Shown here: piece by piece, positions 41,665 to 51,011 of the stretch | Layout of the letters: every line of letters starts with the position of its first letter | How positions within the stretch are numbered: the stretch's first letter is position 1 | DNA from: VRUE01 sp963737575 | Lineage (GTDB): Bacteria; Actinomycetota; Thermoleophilia; Solirubrobacterales; 70-9 | Assembly (NCBI GenBank): GCA_963737575.1 | Contig: CAVTTJ010000003.1 | Span: forward strand, 1-64,000 | DNA: 64,000 nucleotides | Reading direction: 5' to 3' | Translations under genes and position numbers: made by a program | The notes under the pieces: model-generated | What the model was told of the DNA's origin: nothing | The model's database searches: none | What the model saw: the letters and a program-made list of their open reading frames with translations, nothing else

Positions 41665-44600
41665 TCAACCATTGGTGTGCCTCACGTTTCTCTTACTCTT
41701 ACGGTGCCGCTTCTTCGACCGGTGCTGCTTGCGCTTCTTCTTGGCCTTCTTCGAGGCCTTCTTGTTCTGTGTGGACTGGATGTTTCCGGAGCCGCCGAGT
41801 TCGCCGGCGCTGTTGATAGCCGGAGGCGTTGGTGCGGAACTATCCGCCCCGTGACACTCATCCGCGGCTTCGCACGGCAGCAGTTCAGGTTCTTCGGGGA
41901 ACCCGCCGCCGGTGCGAGCGTCGTAGAACTTCACATATTCGCCGTTGTGGTCCCTTCTCACCAGCGTCTGGAAGGTCGAGAAGTAGACGTCGACGCCGCT
42001 GTGACTGACTGCTTCAAGGCCAACGTAGGAACTGACGTTGAACAAGCTGAAGACTTCCGACCCGCCGGTGAAGTCCTGGTTTGCCTGGCCGGTTGTAATG
42101 AGCTGGGGCCGCCCGTCGATGTACTCATAGACATCAGTGATCGACCCGTCTTTGTCACGCGGATCGAGGGCGTCTTTGCTCGCAAAGAACGTTCGGCCGT
42201 CGTCGGCCATGAAACGCCCGTTCTGGCTCGCTTCGACATCCGCGGTCGGCGGCGCCCCGGTCGGGTTGCACGAGGCGCACCGAATCAGCCCGGTGTCCGC
42301 GTTGTAGGTGTAGATCTCCTGGAAGCCCTTGGTGTCGTATGACGTGAGCCTCGAGGAGGTTCGAATGGCGGCATGTGAGCCATCCGGCGAGATCTGCATC
42401 CGCGTCACCTGCGTGCCCTGGTCCATCGTGGCGACGAGGTGGACCTCGCCGTTGCGGTAGACGTACAGGTTCCGTTCGTTCTTGACCCCGGGATGGGTGC
42501 CGTCGAGATTCTCCGGCGAGTAGAAGTAGATGTCGCCGCTGTCTTCGGCGAACAGGTCGTCCATCCCCGGCGCCGTGACCATGATGCCCCGATCCGGGTG
42601 AGGGAGTTCGGGCCTGAGGAATTCGACGCCGCATCCGCTCGGGCCCCAGGTGTCGCTGCATTCGTCGGAATTGCCCTGGCCGTTGCCCTGGGAGAGGACG
42701 GTCAGTTCGCCTTTCGGCGAACCATTCTCACTCCACTGGTAGAGGTCAACGCTAGAGTCGGTGTCGGCGGGGACAAGCTGCGCGTCCGTGGTGAAGAAGA
42801 CCTTGTTTCCGCTCTGGGTCATACCGATCGGAGTGACCGGATGGCCTTCGGAGATGTCGTACGTCATCGCGTCGTTGACGCGGAGGAACAGGTAGGCCAG
42901 TTCGCTCGTCGGTGGGTCGGCGGGTGTTTCCATCAGGATGTGGGTTCCGTCTGTCGAGACCCCCCGGAAGTCGATCGCCTTTTCTTCCACCGTCCGTTTT
43001 GCTTCTTGCGGGAGCGGTTCGCCGCTCGGGAGCTTCGAGATAACGTTGACTTCGCGCGTCTTGATGTTGTTGTCGTAGGCGGAACCGAGGCCTTCCGTCT
43101 GTCCGCCCGGCGCAAAGACGATTGCCGGGTGCGTCGCCCCGCTGAAGAAGCCTTCCTTGTAGTTGTTGGACGAGAACACGAAGTGGCTGAAGTCTCGCGA
43201 CATGGCCTGCATGCCCTTGAAGGTCTTCCCTTCAGGTATCAAGCCGACGTTGGTCGGAAGCCTTCCTTTCTTTTCACCCGAGGCCGTGAACATGTACGGC
43301 GCGAATTCCTGGGTGAAATCCCCTTCGTCTGTCTCAGAATGGTCGATGCACAGGTCCATCAAGCCCGAGCATTCCTTGCGCCCGGTCTGGAACGCTTCCT
43401 GCCCCTGGAGGCCGGGCACAGAGTCGACCCAGCCCGTGTTCGTCCTGGTCGCCATATACATATCCGTCAGGCCGACGGGGGAGTTCAGACCTGGAGGTGA
43501 GGACAGACCGCCGAAGAATGCGAACCGTGACGGCGAGGTGGCGTACCCCTCGTTGGGCGGGAACTGGTACCCGACGTGCCACGGGTTGCCGCCTTCGAAT
43601 TCGGAGCTTTCTTCGGCGACGTGCTCGCCCGGGAACAGGAGAACCGAGCCCGAGGAGACCATCGAGACGAGCTCGTAGGCCCGGCAATCCGGCAGATAGC
43701 TTGCCCCGGTTTCCTGGCGCACGTGGTTGTTCGGGCAGATCGGCGGAGAGAAGTCGAATGTGGTGTCCGCACTTTCGTTCGTGCCCCATTCGTTTTGGGC
43801 GACAACGCGGAAGTGGTATGTCTCGCCTTCCTGCAGGTTGGTCACGGTCTCGGTGACCGAGACCGGCGAGGTGCCTTCGCCAAGATCCTCGGGTTCAGCC
43901 GGAATCACCTGGCCGTATCCCGTGGTCGTCCCATACTCGAAGAAGTAGTGGGTGTCGAATCCCCCTGGGTTGATGTCTGCGTGGAGAACGGCCGAGGCCC
44001 CGGTCGTATCCGATACATGAACCGATGCTATGTCTGGCGGCGCGGCGGTGCTGAACGTGATGTCGGGCCCGATTGTCGTGCCATCGGCGTTGGTGGCAAC
44101 CACCCGGTAGTGGAAGGTGCGACCGCTCGGCAGGCTTGTCACAGGAGCCCCGACAGAGGTGGCCCCCGACCCGCTACCGGCGCTTTCCGTCCCAGTTTCC
44201 TGGCCGTAGTTGTTGGTCAGCCCGTACTGGAACTTGTAGGTCGTGGCTTTGCCGTCGGGATCGAGAGACGCGTTCAGCGTCGCTCCGTTCTTGTCGACGT
44301 TCGTCGCCGGCAGAGTCTGGACCTGAAGAACGAACGCCGGGACGACGACGCGGTCGATCCCGAAGTTCGCTCCGTGTTCGTTTTCGGCCGAGAAGCGGTA
44401 GTGGTAGGTCGCGCCCGAGGTCAGGCCCGAGATCGTCGCGCTGACATCGGTGCTTTCGGCGCTGAAGTTCGATCCCGGAGGGCTGGATCCCGGGTCTGGC
44501 GAGCACAAGACGCTGTTCGGATAGGACGTCGGATTCGGGTTGTTGGTTTGGACATATTCGAGTTTGCAGCCGGTGACGTTCGGACCGCCATCGCGTTCGA

Positions 44601-45741
44601 CGGTCCCCTGCAGGGTCGCGTCGGTGTGGCCGACTTCGAGGATGTTGGTTTCCTCCGTCTTGATGTCGGGACGGATATTTCCCGAGCCGAATACGACGAT
44701 TTCCGGACCGCCCGCACCGACGTTCGAGACCACGACGAGACCGCTCTTCGTCGCGGCCAGGGCTTCCGAGCTATTGAGGATCCCCTGCCCGAAAGCGGGC
44801 ACGTCCTGGTAGGAGTGTTCGGTGGGGGTGCCTTCGCTGAAGACCTCGATTTTGTTGCCAACGTTGGCGAAGAGATCGTTGGTGTTGAGGTCGACGTCAA
44901 TCCCGAAGACGCTTCCGCCGAAGATCCCGCCACCCCCGATCACCGGATTATTCGCATATGGAGACGGAACGGCGTAGAAGCGTTCCGGCGTCGGCGTGCC
45001 GAACTTGGGCTTGAGTTCTTCGGTGAACTGATCTGCCTCGTATTTCCGGAGCTCGCCCGGGTTGAACCAGAGCGCACCGTTGTTGTCGATCGCCATCCGC
45101 GCATAGGAGCTGAAGAATGTCTGCGAAGCCGGATAGGCGCGCTTGACTTCATTCAGGCTGGTGTTGTATTTCGAGACACGGCCCGGGCCGGGCAGGTCCG
45201 AGGTGACATAGATCGATCCGTCGGGGCCAACCTCGACGCCGTTCAGACGGTTCGGGATCGTCGTTTCGATCGGCTGTGGAATGGCACCCGCGTGGATGCC
45301 CGTAGGGTTGAAGATGTCGACGTTCGGCGCCGATGTGACGAAGAGCTTGCCGTGGTTGACCGACGGCGAGCTGTCGACCGCAAGGTCAGGCCGGTAGTCG
45401 AATTTGCCGTCTTCGGAGCCGGGGTCCGCGATCAGCTTGTTCCCGGAGATGTAGGGGGCGGTGGCGCTGAACGGCGCCGGATCCCCGTTGAGGTGGAAGC
45501 GCAGGATCTGGTCGGCTTCGTTCGGGTAGGTCCCGAGGCGGCAAGAGACATAGACCAGCCCCTCCGGTTCGAGGACAGCGATGTCCTGGATGTTGAGGCA
45601 TTCGTTGCCGACCGGGAATTCGTTTTCCACCGTCGTGTGGTCATAGGCACCAAGAGCAGGGGCAGCCGAGAGGAACAGGGCGGCGATCGCCGTCGCAGCG
45701 ACCAGCACAACCGCACGGATCCTGCTTGCCTTCGAGGTCAT
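41665..45741 (-). CDS. Module B gene 9: giant NHL / FN3-like / PD40-propeller protein
   Basis: 1,358 residues from the ATG at 45741 (MTSKASRIRAVVLVAATAIA, signal peptide ending PALG). The frame is open further upstream, but that part overlaps gene 10. An NHL-like propeller (to about residue 370) is followed by three FN3-like repeats whose ends read TYHYRFSAENEHG, TFHYRVVATNADG and TYHFRVVAQNEWG. Then come CPNNHVRQETG / LPDCRAYELVSMVSSG and a PD40-type propeller. The C-terminal end has YDARTGGGF, CEAADECHG and a basic tail ending KRNVRHTNG. Unlike the gene 7 tail it has no second Cys motif. Intact and therefore the best representative of this protein type. Probably surface-exposed; no enzymatic motif seen. 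Confidence 0.82.
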   Translation of the reverse strand: MTSKASRIRAVVLVAATAIAALFLSAAPALGAYDHTTVENEFPVGNECLNIQDIAVLEPEGLVYVSCRLGTYPNEADQILRFHLNGDPAPFSATAPYISGNKLIADPGSEDGKFDYRPDLAVDSSPSVNHGKLFVTSAPNVDIFNPTGIHAGAIPQPIETTIPNRLNGVEVGPDGSIYVTSDLPGPGRVSKYNTSLNEVKRAYPASQTFFSSYARMAIDNNGALWFNPGELRKYEADQFTEELKPKFGTPTPERFYAVPSPYANNPVIGGGGIFGGSVFGIDVDLNTNDLFANVGNKIEVFSEGTPTEHSYQDVPAFGQGILNSSEALAATKSGLVVVSNVGAGGPEIVVFGSGNIRPDIKTEETNILEVGHTDATLQGTVERDGGPNVTGCKLEYVQTNNPNPTSYPNSVLCSPDPGSSPPGSNFSAESTDVSATISGLTSGATYHYRFSAENEHGANFGIDRVVVPAFVLQVQTLPATNVDKNGATLNASLDPDGKATTYKFQYGLTNNYGQETGTESAGSGSGATSVGAPVTSLPSGRTFHYRVVATNADGTTIGPDITFSTAAPPDIASVHVSDTTGASAVLHADINPGGFDTHYFFEYGTTTGYGQVIPAEPEDLGEGTSPVSVTETVTNLQEGETYHFRVVAQNEWGTNESADTTFDFSPPICPNNHVRQETGASYLPDCRAYELVSMVSSGSVLLFPGEHVAEESSEFEGGNPWHVGYQFPPNEGYATSPSRFAFFGGLSSPPGLNSPVGLTDMYMATRTNTGWVDSVPGLQGQEAFQTGRKECSGLMDLCIDHSETDEGDFTQEFAPYMFTASGEKKGRLPTNVGLIPEGKTFKGMQAMSRDFSHFVFSSNNYKEGFFSGATHPAIVFAPGGQTEGLGSAYDNNIKTREVNVISKLPSGEPLPQEAKRTVEEKAIDFRGVSTDGTHILMETPADPPTSELAYLFLRVNDAMTYDISEGHPVTPIGMTQSGNKVFFTTDAQLVPADTDSSVDLYQWSENGSPKGELTVLSQGNGQGNSDECSDTWGPSGCGVEFLRPELPHPDRGIMVTAPGMDDLFAEDSGDIYFYSPENLDGTHPGVKNERNLYVYRNGEVHLVATMDQGTQVTRMQISPDGSHAAIRTSSRLTSYDTKGFQEIYTYNADTGLIRCASCNPTGAPPTADVEASQNGRFMADDGRTFFASKDALDPRDKDGSITDVYEYIDGRPQLITTGQANQDFTGGSEVFSLFNVSSYVGLEAVSHSGVDVYFSTFQTLVRRDHNGEYVKFYDARTGGGFPEEPELLPCEAADECHGADSSAPTPPAINSAGELGGSGNIQSTQNKKASKKAKKKRKQHRSKKRHRKSKRNVRHTNG

Positions 45742-45752
45742 CTTCGAGCGTC

Positions 45753-48700
45753 TCACTCGGTGTCTCCTATCGCGATCAGCCATGGCGCTTGCCGTTTCTT
45801 CTTCTTCTTCTTGTTCGAGTTGTGCTTTGGCACGCACTTGCCGTGCTTCTTCACCTTGCCCTTTGGGCATTTGGTCTTTACCGGTGGCGGCGGTGGCGGC
45901 GGTGGCGGGCCGGGCAGCGTTGTGAAGGTCTGGTCGGGTCCGGCCGACGTGCCCCACTGGTTGGAGCCGACCACCCGGTAGTGGTAGGTCGTCCCAGGGG
46001 CAAGCCCGATCAGGTCGGCTGCGGATTCCTTCGCGAGGGTGTCGGAGCCGATCGCGAAGGTCGCGGATGTCGATCCGTATGCCTCGGATGGGCCGTACTC
46101 GAAGTGGACGCTGGTGGGACTCGAGTTGGCGATTACTCGCGAGCTCAGGTGGGCGGTCGTCTGGCCGACGGCCGAGACCGCCGCAGAGTCGATTTTCGGC
46201 TGGGCGGGTGTTCGGAAGGTCTGGTCCGGCCCATTCGTTACGCCGGTGAAGTTGAACGCGACCGCGCGGAAGTGGTAGAGCGTTTCGGGTTCCAGCGCGG
46301 TGATATCGGCTTCAATCGGCTGGTATTCGATATTTTCGCCGGGCAGGATCGGTTCGGTTTCCGTGAACGTCCCGTACGAAGCCGTTTCGCCCCACTCGAA
46401 GAGCCAGGAGGCGTCCCACCTGTTCGGGGCGACCATCGCCAAGACGTGGGCGCCGGTGGGGGTTATGTCTTCGATCGAGGTTTCCGTGATGCTGGGGAGC
46501 GGAGCCGGTTCCGTCGTGAAGGTCATGTCTTTGCCGACGGTTTTGCCGAACTGGTTTTCGGCGATGACGCGGTAGTGGTAGGTGGTGTAGCCGAAGTAGG
46601 TGGAGATCTGGCTCGAGATCGGTGTGGGCCCGAACGTGGTCCCCGCATCGAACGGGTCTTCGCTGCTCAATTGCCCATATTCCTTGGTCGGGCCATATTC
46701 GAAGAAGTATTTGGTGTCATGACCATCGCCGGTGAATTTCGCGTTCAGGGTGACGGTCTGCTGTCCGATTTCAGTCGCCGGTTCGGTGACCACGCCAGCG
46801 ACCGCCGCCGGCGTGGTGAAGGACTGGTCGAAGCCTTTGCTGGTCCCCGTGCCGTTGACCGCGACGACCCGATAGTGGTAGGTGGTTTCGAGGGCAAGTT
46901 CGTTGATCGGCAGCGACAGCTGAGCCGGCCCAGTCGGATTGCCCGCGCTCTGGGCCGATGTTTTCACGTCGTACACTCCTGGCAGGGTGTGGCCGTATTC
47001 GAAGTAGTATTCGGTGCTGTCGCCATTGCCCATGAAGGAGCCATTGAGCGTGGCGCTCCTCGGCGCGACGCTCGTTGCAGGATTGGTCGTGAGGTCGATG
47101 ACCGCATGCGGGACGAATTTCCGGATTGCCCCGTTGGACGCGCCGTTCACGTTTTCGGTCACGAGTCGGAACATGTACGGTTCCTCCAACGTCAGGCCGG
47201 AGGCTTCGGCGCTCACCGATTCGTTGGCGGTAAATGTGGATCCCTGGTCACACGGGATTTTGGTGGCTTCGCCGAATTCTTTTTCGTTATAGAGAGCTTC
47301 TGTCGTGTATTCGAATTCGCAGTCCGTGACTTCTTCGCCCGCTTCGGCGAGGTCGACTTCCCCGCTCAGGACTCCGCTGGTCTGAGTTACCGCTGAGAAT
47401 TGCTCGGTGATCGAGTTCGGCACCGTGAACGCCTTGAAGACGTGGACGTCTTTCGCTCCCGCTTCGAAGCTGCCGTCGGTTACATATACGGTGCCTGTCG
47501 CCTTGTTGACCGCGATATCTCCCGGTTCGAAGAATTCTCCCGAGCCGAAGGTTTCCGTGACGGAGCCGGATTGGTCGACCTTCTGGACCCGAGGCGGCCC
47601 GGAGGGGCGCAGGCCGTAGAGATTGTCTTCGGAGTCGAAGGCGAAGCTGCGGTCGGGGCCCGCGTGGACGAGCGTGCTCGGATCCTTCAATTCCGGCGGG
47701 ATCTGGGCGGTACCCGACGGTGCATGGAAGTTGGGCGAGTATTTCCTGACCGGGCCCGAGCTGAACTGGAGTTCGCCGCCGCCGAAGCCGGACCCGACCT
47801 GGTAGTAGATGTTGCCGGCGGAGTCCACCTGGATCCGGCACGGGTTGACCGTGTCGGAGTTGAGTGTGCCGAGGAGGGTCCCTTCCTGTGTGTCGTGGGT
47901 CGCCCACGGCAGGATGCCGAGCTTGTCGATATAGCTGAATTCGGTGTTGTTTTCGCCATGAGCGATTATCAGGTCGCCGTTCTGGTCGACCCCGACTCCG
48001 CACGCCTTGACGTTGAAGGTTTCCTGAGAGCGGGTGTAGAGGCCCCCTCCCCCCAGGGGATCTTCCGGAAGTCCAGGTTCGAACGGATGCGCGTTCACGG
48101 GGATGCCCTTGTAAAAGGAGTGGGTCGGTTGACCCGATGGCAGATAGGCGTGGATGCCGCCCGACGGGTTCGGCAGCGTCTGGCCCCCCGGGCAGCAGGT
48201 CGTCAGGGTTTCGGCGCTGGAGACGTAGATGACTCCCTGGTTCGGCCCACCGGTGTTGTCGACGGTGATCTGGTAGCAGCCGCCAAACTGACTGCAGGCC
48301 GCGTTCAATTTGTTGGTCGCAGGCGCGCCGTTCGTTTCGGTGCTGACATTGCAGGTTCCCGAGCCGGTCAACTTCGATGCAGGCCATCTGGGGAACGTCG
48401 GTGTGGGCGAACGTCCCTTCGAAGACGGATGAGAGTTTCAAAGGGGCCGAAGCCGGTGAGGAAGACGGTGCCGCCGCACTTGGCTTCGAGTCGCGGCCTT
48501 GATGTGGGCCTGGAGGATCGAATGCTTCGTTGCTCCATTCGATCGCCGCGGTGGGTTCGGAGTTGGGACAGGTGAGGGTGAAGGTGTCGCCGGTGAACCA
48601 GCTGCCTTCGAAGCGGGCGTCTCTGAGACTCGTTCGGGCCGGCTGATCCCCGTGAAGTCGGACTGGGTTCCCTTCGGCGTCGAATTTTTCGATCTGCCCA

Positions 48701-48882
48701 CCGCCCCTGGGCAGCACGTAGACGTCGCCGGTCTGCTCGTCAACCCCGATTTTGGCCGCCCGCCCCGACCCGCTGAGGTCGAACGTTCCCGCCGGTTTGT
48801 GGATGAACGGCGGCGTGGGCGGAGCTCGCAAAGAGCGAGGCCGGCGATGGTCAGCGAAGTGAGCGATGGCTCGCAGAGCCAT
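45753..48882 (-). CDS. Module B gene 10: giant NHL / FN3-like protein, 5' end frameshifted
   Basis: First gene of module B. From about 48371 downward the frame is clean for 872 codons: NHL-like repeats (CGVGVDQNGDLIIAHG, RSFAFDSEDNLYGLRP, AVNKATGTVYVTDGS), then five or so FN3-like repeats (STEYYFEYGHTLPG, TTYHYRVVAVNGTG, TTYHYRVIAENQFG, TTYHYRVVGSNQWG). A poly-Pro hinge and KCPKGKVKKHGKCVPK basic tail end it. Upstream, 48371-48882 contains related coding sequence in three frames, including LTIAGLAL, FASSAHAA and GTFDLSGSGRAAKIGVDEQT, so the signal peptide and first propeller blades are there but broken. The ATG at 48882 is a tentative start. There is no PD40 propeller and no module A counterpart. 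Confidence 0.72.
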
Positions 48883-48987
48883 GGCGGAGAGGGCGCGGCC
48901 GAGTCGCGGCCGCACCAATCCTGCCGACGGGACGAGCTCGAGGGCGAGATCTCCGCCGAAACCGCCGCCAAGGAGCCGGCTCCGAGC

Positions 48988-49047
48988 GCCGGCAGGCTGA
49001 GTCGATCCCGCGAACCGCGATCCCGCGTCTCTCACTCGCTCTCCCCT
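48988..49047 (-). repeat. Conserved leader block, module B copy
   Basis: Partner of 27101-27160. On the minus strand the core reads CGCGGGATCGCGGTTCGCGG followed by GATCGACTCA, so CGCGGGATCG appears twice as a direct repeat. It lies in the 320-base leader between the module B promoter and gene 10. The rest of 48883-49204 shows a small GCCACCA / TGGTGGC hairpin near 49140-49157 and nothing else I can interpret. Confidence 0.55.
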
Positions 49048-49210
49048 CATTCTTGTCCCTACCGCTTGATCCCCCGGAGACCCACCATGTTGGTCTCCTG
49101 CCATGAACCGGCTGGTTCCAATCCCTTTCCTGTCTTTTGCCACCACCCCTGGTGGCCCCCTGTGCCTGGCACCACGATGAGTAAACACCGTGGTTCACAA
49201 GACCGCGGGG

Positions 49211-49239
49211 ATAAGAACACATTCGGACTGCTGTGTCAA
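49211..49239 (-). promoter_or_regulatory. Sigma-70-type promoter of module B
   Basis: On the minus strand TTGACA (49234-49239) is separated by exactly 17 bases from TCTTAT (49211-49216). It lies ahead of gene 10 with a leader of about 320 bases. The architecture, including TGTG immediately before the -10, matches the candidate at 51012-51040 and is close to the module A promoter. Confidence 0.65.
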
Positions 49240-49305
49240 GAAGCGGTACCGGAACAGCCGGGTCCTTCCTCGGAACCGGTCATAGAATTCGCCGGAAATC
49301 GAGAT

Positions 49306-49405
49306 AATTCGGATGTGTTGCGGAGAGGACACCGAAGTACGTTTGTCTGAATTTTCGGTACAAAGGAATACGTCTTTCGACCGGTCGAGCTCCAACATCC
49401 GAATT
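49306..49405. promoter_or_regulatory. Inverted repeat upstream of the double-TetR gene
   Basis: AATTCGGATGTGTTG at 49306-49320 and CAACATCCGAATT at 49393-49405 are inverted copies differing by a two-base insertion, 72 bases apart. A third related half-site (GAATTTTCGG, inside TTTGT...ACAAA) lies between them. Such paired sites just upstream of a TetR-type gene (start 49440) are typical autoregulatory operators, and the outer site is within about 70 bases of the module B promoter. Binding is inferred. Confidence 0.4.
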
Positions 49406-49439
49406 GACTTCGTGTACCTCCGGCGAGAGACTGCGGCCG

Positions 49440-50789
49440 ATGTCCGAGCCGAGCGGGGAGACTTCAGGGGACGGCCGAGTCGATGCCGAGCGGACTCCGT
49501 GGGGCAAGGTCGACCGGCTGCGGGAGCGGATGCTGCGGCCCGGGCCGCAGCCCTCGCGCGAGGAGGGCGCCCGCAACCAGCTCGAGCGCCTCTACGGGGC
49601 GATGGTCGCGTCGGTCGCGGACAAGGGATACGCGGCGACGACCGTCGGCGACCTGCTCGAGCTCTCCGGCGTCTCCCGGAGCTCGTTCTACGACCTCTTC
49701 CGCGACAAGGAGGACTGCTTCCTCGCGACCTTCGACGCGCTTCATGAGCTGGCGATGGAGATCGTCAGCACCGAGCTCGAGGGCGAGGGGAGCCTCGAGG
49801 AGCGTTCCCGTCGCGGCCTGCGGGCGATGTTCGAGTCGGTCGTCGCGCAGCCGGCCGCCGCCGACCTCTGCTTCAACCATCCATACGACCTCGGTCCGCC
49901 GGGGCACGAGGCGCTGGAACGATCGATGACCCGGTTCGGCGCCGTCATCGCCCCGGCGCTCGCCGAGATCGCCGGTCGTGACGAACTGCCGCCGGAGATG
50001 ATCCGGGCGCTGCTCGGCGGCGCCCAGTTCATCCTCCAGGCCCACCTGCGGCGCGGCGAGGAGGACAAGCTGCCGGACCTCGCCGACCACCTGATGGACT
50101 GGGCGATCAGCTATGAGCCGCCGCCGGTCCCACTCCGCCTGACCGGGCGGCACCCGCGCGAGATCGAGAGCTACCCCCCCGCCTTCGCCGCCTACAGCCA
50201 GCCCGAGCGGATCATCCGCGCCTTCGCCGCGGTCGCCGGCGAGCGCGGCTATCCGGCGGTCACCATCGCCGAGATCGCCGCCCGCGCCCAGATGTCGCAG
50301 GCGACCTTCTACGCGAACTTCGAGGACAAGGAAGCAGCGCTGCTGGCGACGCTCGACTCGGCCGCCGCGCAGGCGATGGCGGTGATGCTGCCCGCGGCGC
50401 GCCGCTCGCCGGACTGGCCCCACGCCCTGCGGGCGGGATTCGGCGCCCTCTGCTTCTTCAGCGCGACCGAGCCCGACTTCGCCCGTCTCGCCGCGGTCGA
50501 GACCGCCGCCGCCGGGCCCAGGGCGCTCGCGCAGCGCGACCGCTCGATCGAGCAGATGCGGATCCTGATGAAGCCCGGCTTCCTGCTCAACCCCGACGTC
50601 GAGCTGTTCGTCGCCGACGCGATCATCGGCGCCGTCTGGGGCCTTTTCTACCAGGCGATCGTCAGCAGGGGGCCGCAGGCGATGCCGGAGGTCGCGCCCC
50701 TCGCCACCTACATCGCCCTCTCGCCGTTCATCGGCGCCGAGGCCGCGGCCGAGGTCGCCAACGGCGACGGGCGCGCGCCCCGGGACTGA
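49440..50789 (+). CDS. Double-TetR-domain transcriptional regulator
   Basis: 449 residues from the ATG at 49440 (MSEPSGETSGDGRVDAERTP), chosen over a TTG at 49404. It contains two complete TetR units in tandem. The first helix-turn-helix is TTVGDLLELSGVSRSSFYDL followed by FRDKEDCFLATFD. The second, in the second half, is VTIAEIAARAQMSQATFYAN followed by FEDKEAALLATLD. Each is followed by a helical ligand/dimer domain. Ordinary TetR proteins are about 200 residues with one unit, so this may act as a built-in dimer. It is divergent from the module B operon and could regulate it or itself through the inverted repeats upstream. The ligand is unknown. Confidence 0.88.
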   Translation: MSEPSGETSGDGRVDAERTPWGKVDRLRERMLRPGPQPSREEGARNQLERLYGAMVASVADKGYAATTVGDLLELSGVSRSSFYDLFRDKEDCFLATFDALHELAMEIVSTELEGEGSLEERSRRGLRAMFESVVAQPAAADLCFNHPYDLGPPGHEALERSMTRFGAVIAPALAEIAGRDELPPEMIRALLGGAQFILQAHLRRGEEDKLPDLADHLMDWAISYEPPPVPLRLTGRHPREIESYPPAFAAYSQPERIIRAFAAVAGERGYPAVTIAEIAARAQMSQATFYANFEDKEAALLATLDSAAAQAMAVMLPAARRSPDWPHALRAGFGALCFFSATEPDFARLAAVETAAAGPRALAQRDRSIEQMRILMKPGFLLNPDVELFVADAIIGAVWGLFYQAIVSRGPQAMPEVAPLATYIALSPFIGAEAAAEVANGDGRAPRD

Positions 50790-50803
50790 GACCCAGGCAG
50801 CGG

Positions 50804-51005
50804 TCACTCCCGGGCCAACCGGTGAGGTTTGGCCGGCCCGGGCTGTGTCCGCTTGCTTCTTGCCGGCGTCGTGGGAAATCGACCCCGGCGGGTGCTGCTC
50901 GGTGGCCGGTGGGAAAGCCGGCACCGTCGGCCTTGAAAAGTCGGCCTTGACTGGGTTTTCACCCTGCCTCGGGGCCGGTTCCCCTGAGGTTCCGGCCCAA
51001 AGACG
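50804..51005 (-). ncRNA. Candidate structured small RNA
   Basis: The 400 bases between the TetR stop (50789) and the response regulator stop (51191) contain no convincing gene. From the promoter at 51012-51040 the minus-strand transcript would contain successive hairpins: GGGCCGG/CCGGCCC (50972-50998), a stem around CTTTCCCA (50901-50925), a stem around ATTTCCCA (about 50863-50890), and CCCGGGCC/GGCCCGGG (about 50810-50843). Two hairpins share the loop TTTCCCA. I could not match it to tmRNA, RNase P RNA, SRP RNA or a known riboswitch. A protein of 78 codons in this span is low-complexity and unlikely. Confidence 0.35.
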
Positions 51006-51011
51006 CCGACG

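Noticed and set aside
45742..45957. 72-codon N-terminal extension of gene B9
   Set aside because: It overlaps the basic tail of gene 10 in another frame and places the signal peptide internally; the ATG at 45741 is the sensible start.
43576..45981. 801-codon open frame on the plus strand
   Set aside because: Antisense to gene B9, which has a signal peptide, FN3-like repeats and conserved motifs; the plus frame has none.
10000..49200. Transposon or phage origin of the duplicated region
   Set aside because: No transposase, integrase, terminal inverted repeat or tRNA-flanking direct repeat was seen. The tRNA-Thr at the left edge is complete, and I found no second copy of its 3' end at the right edge.
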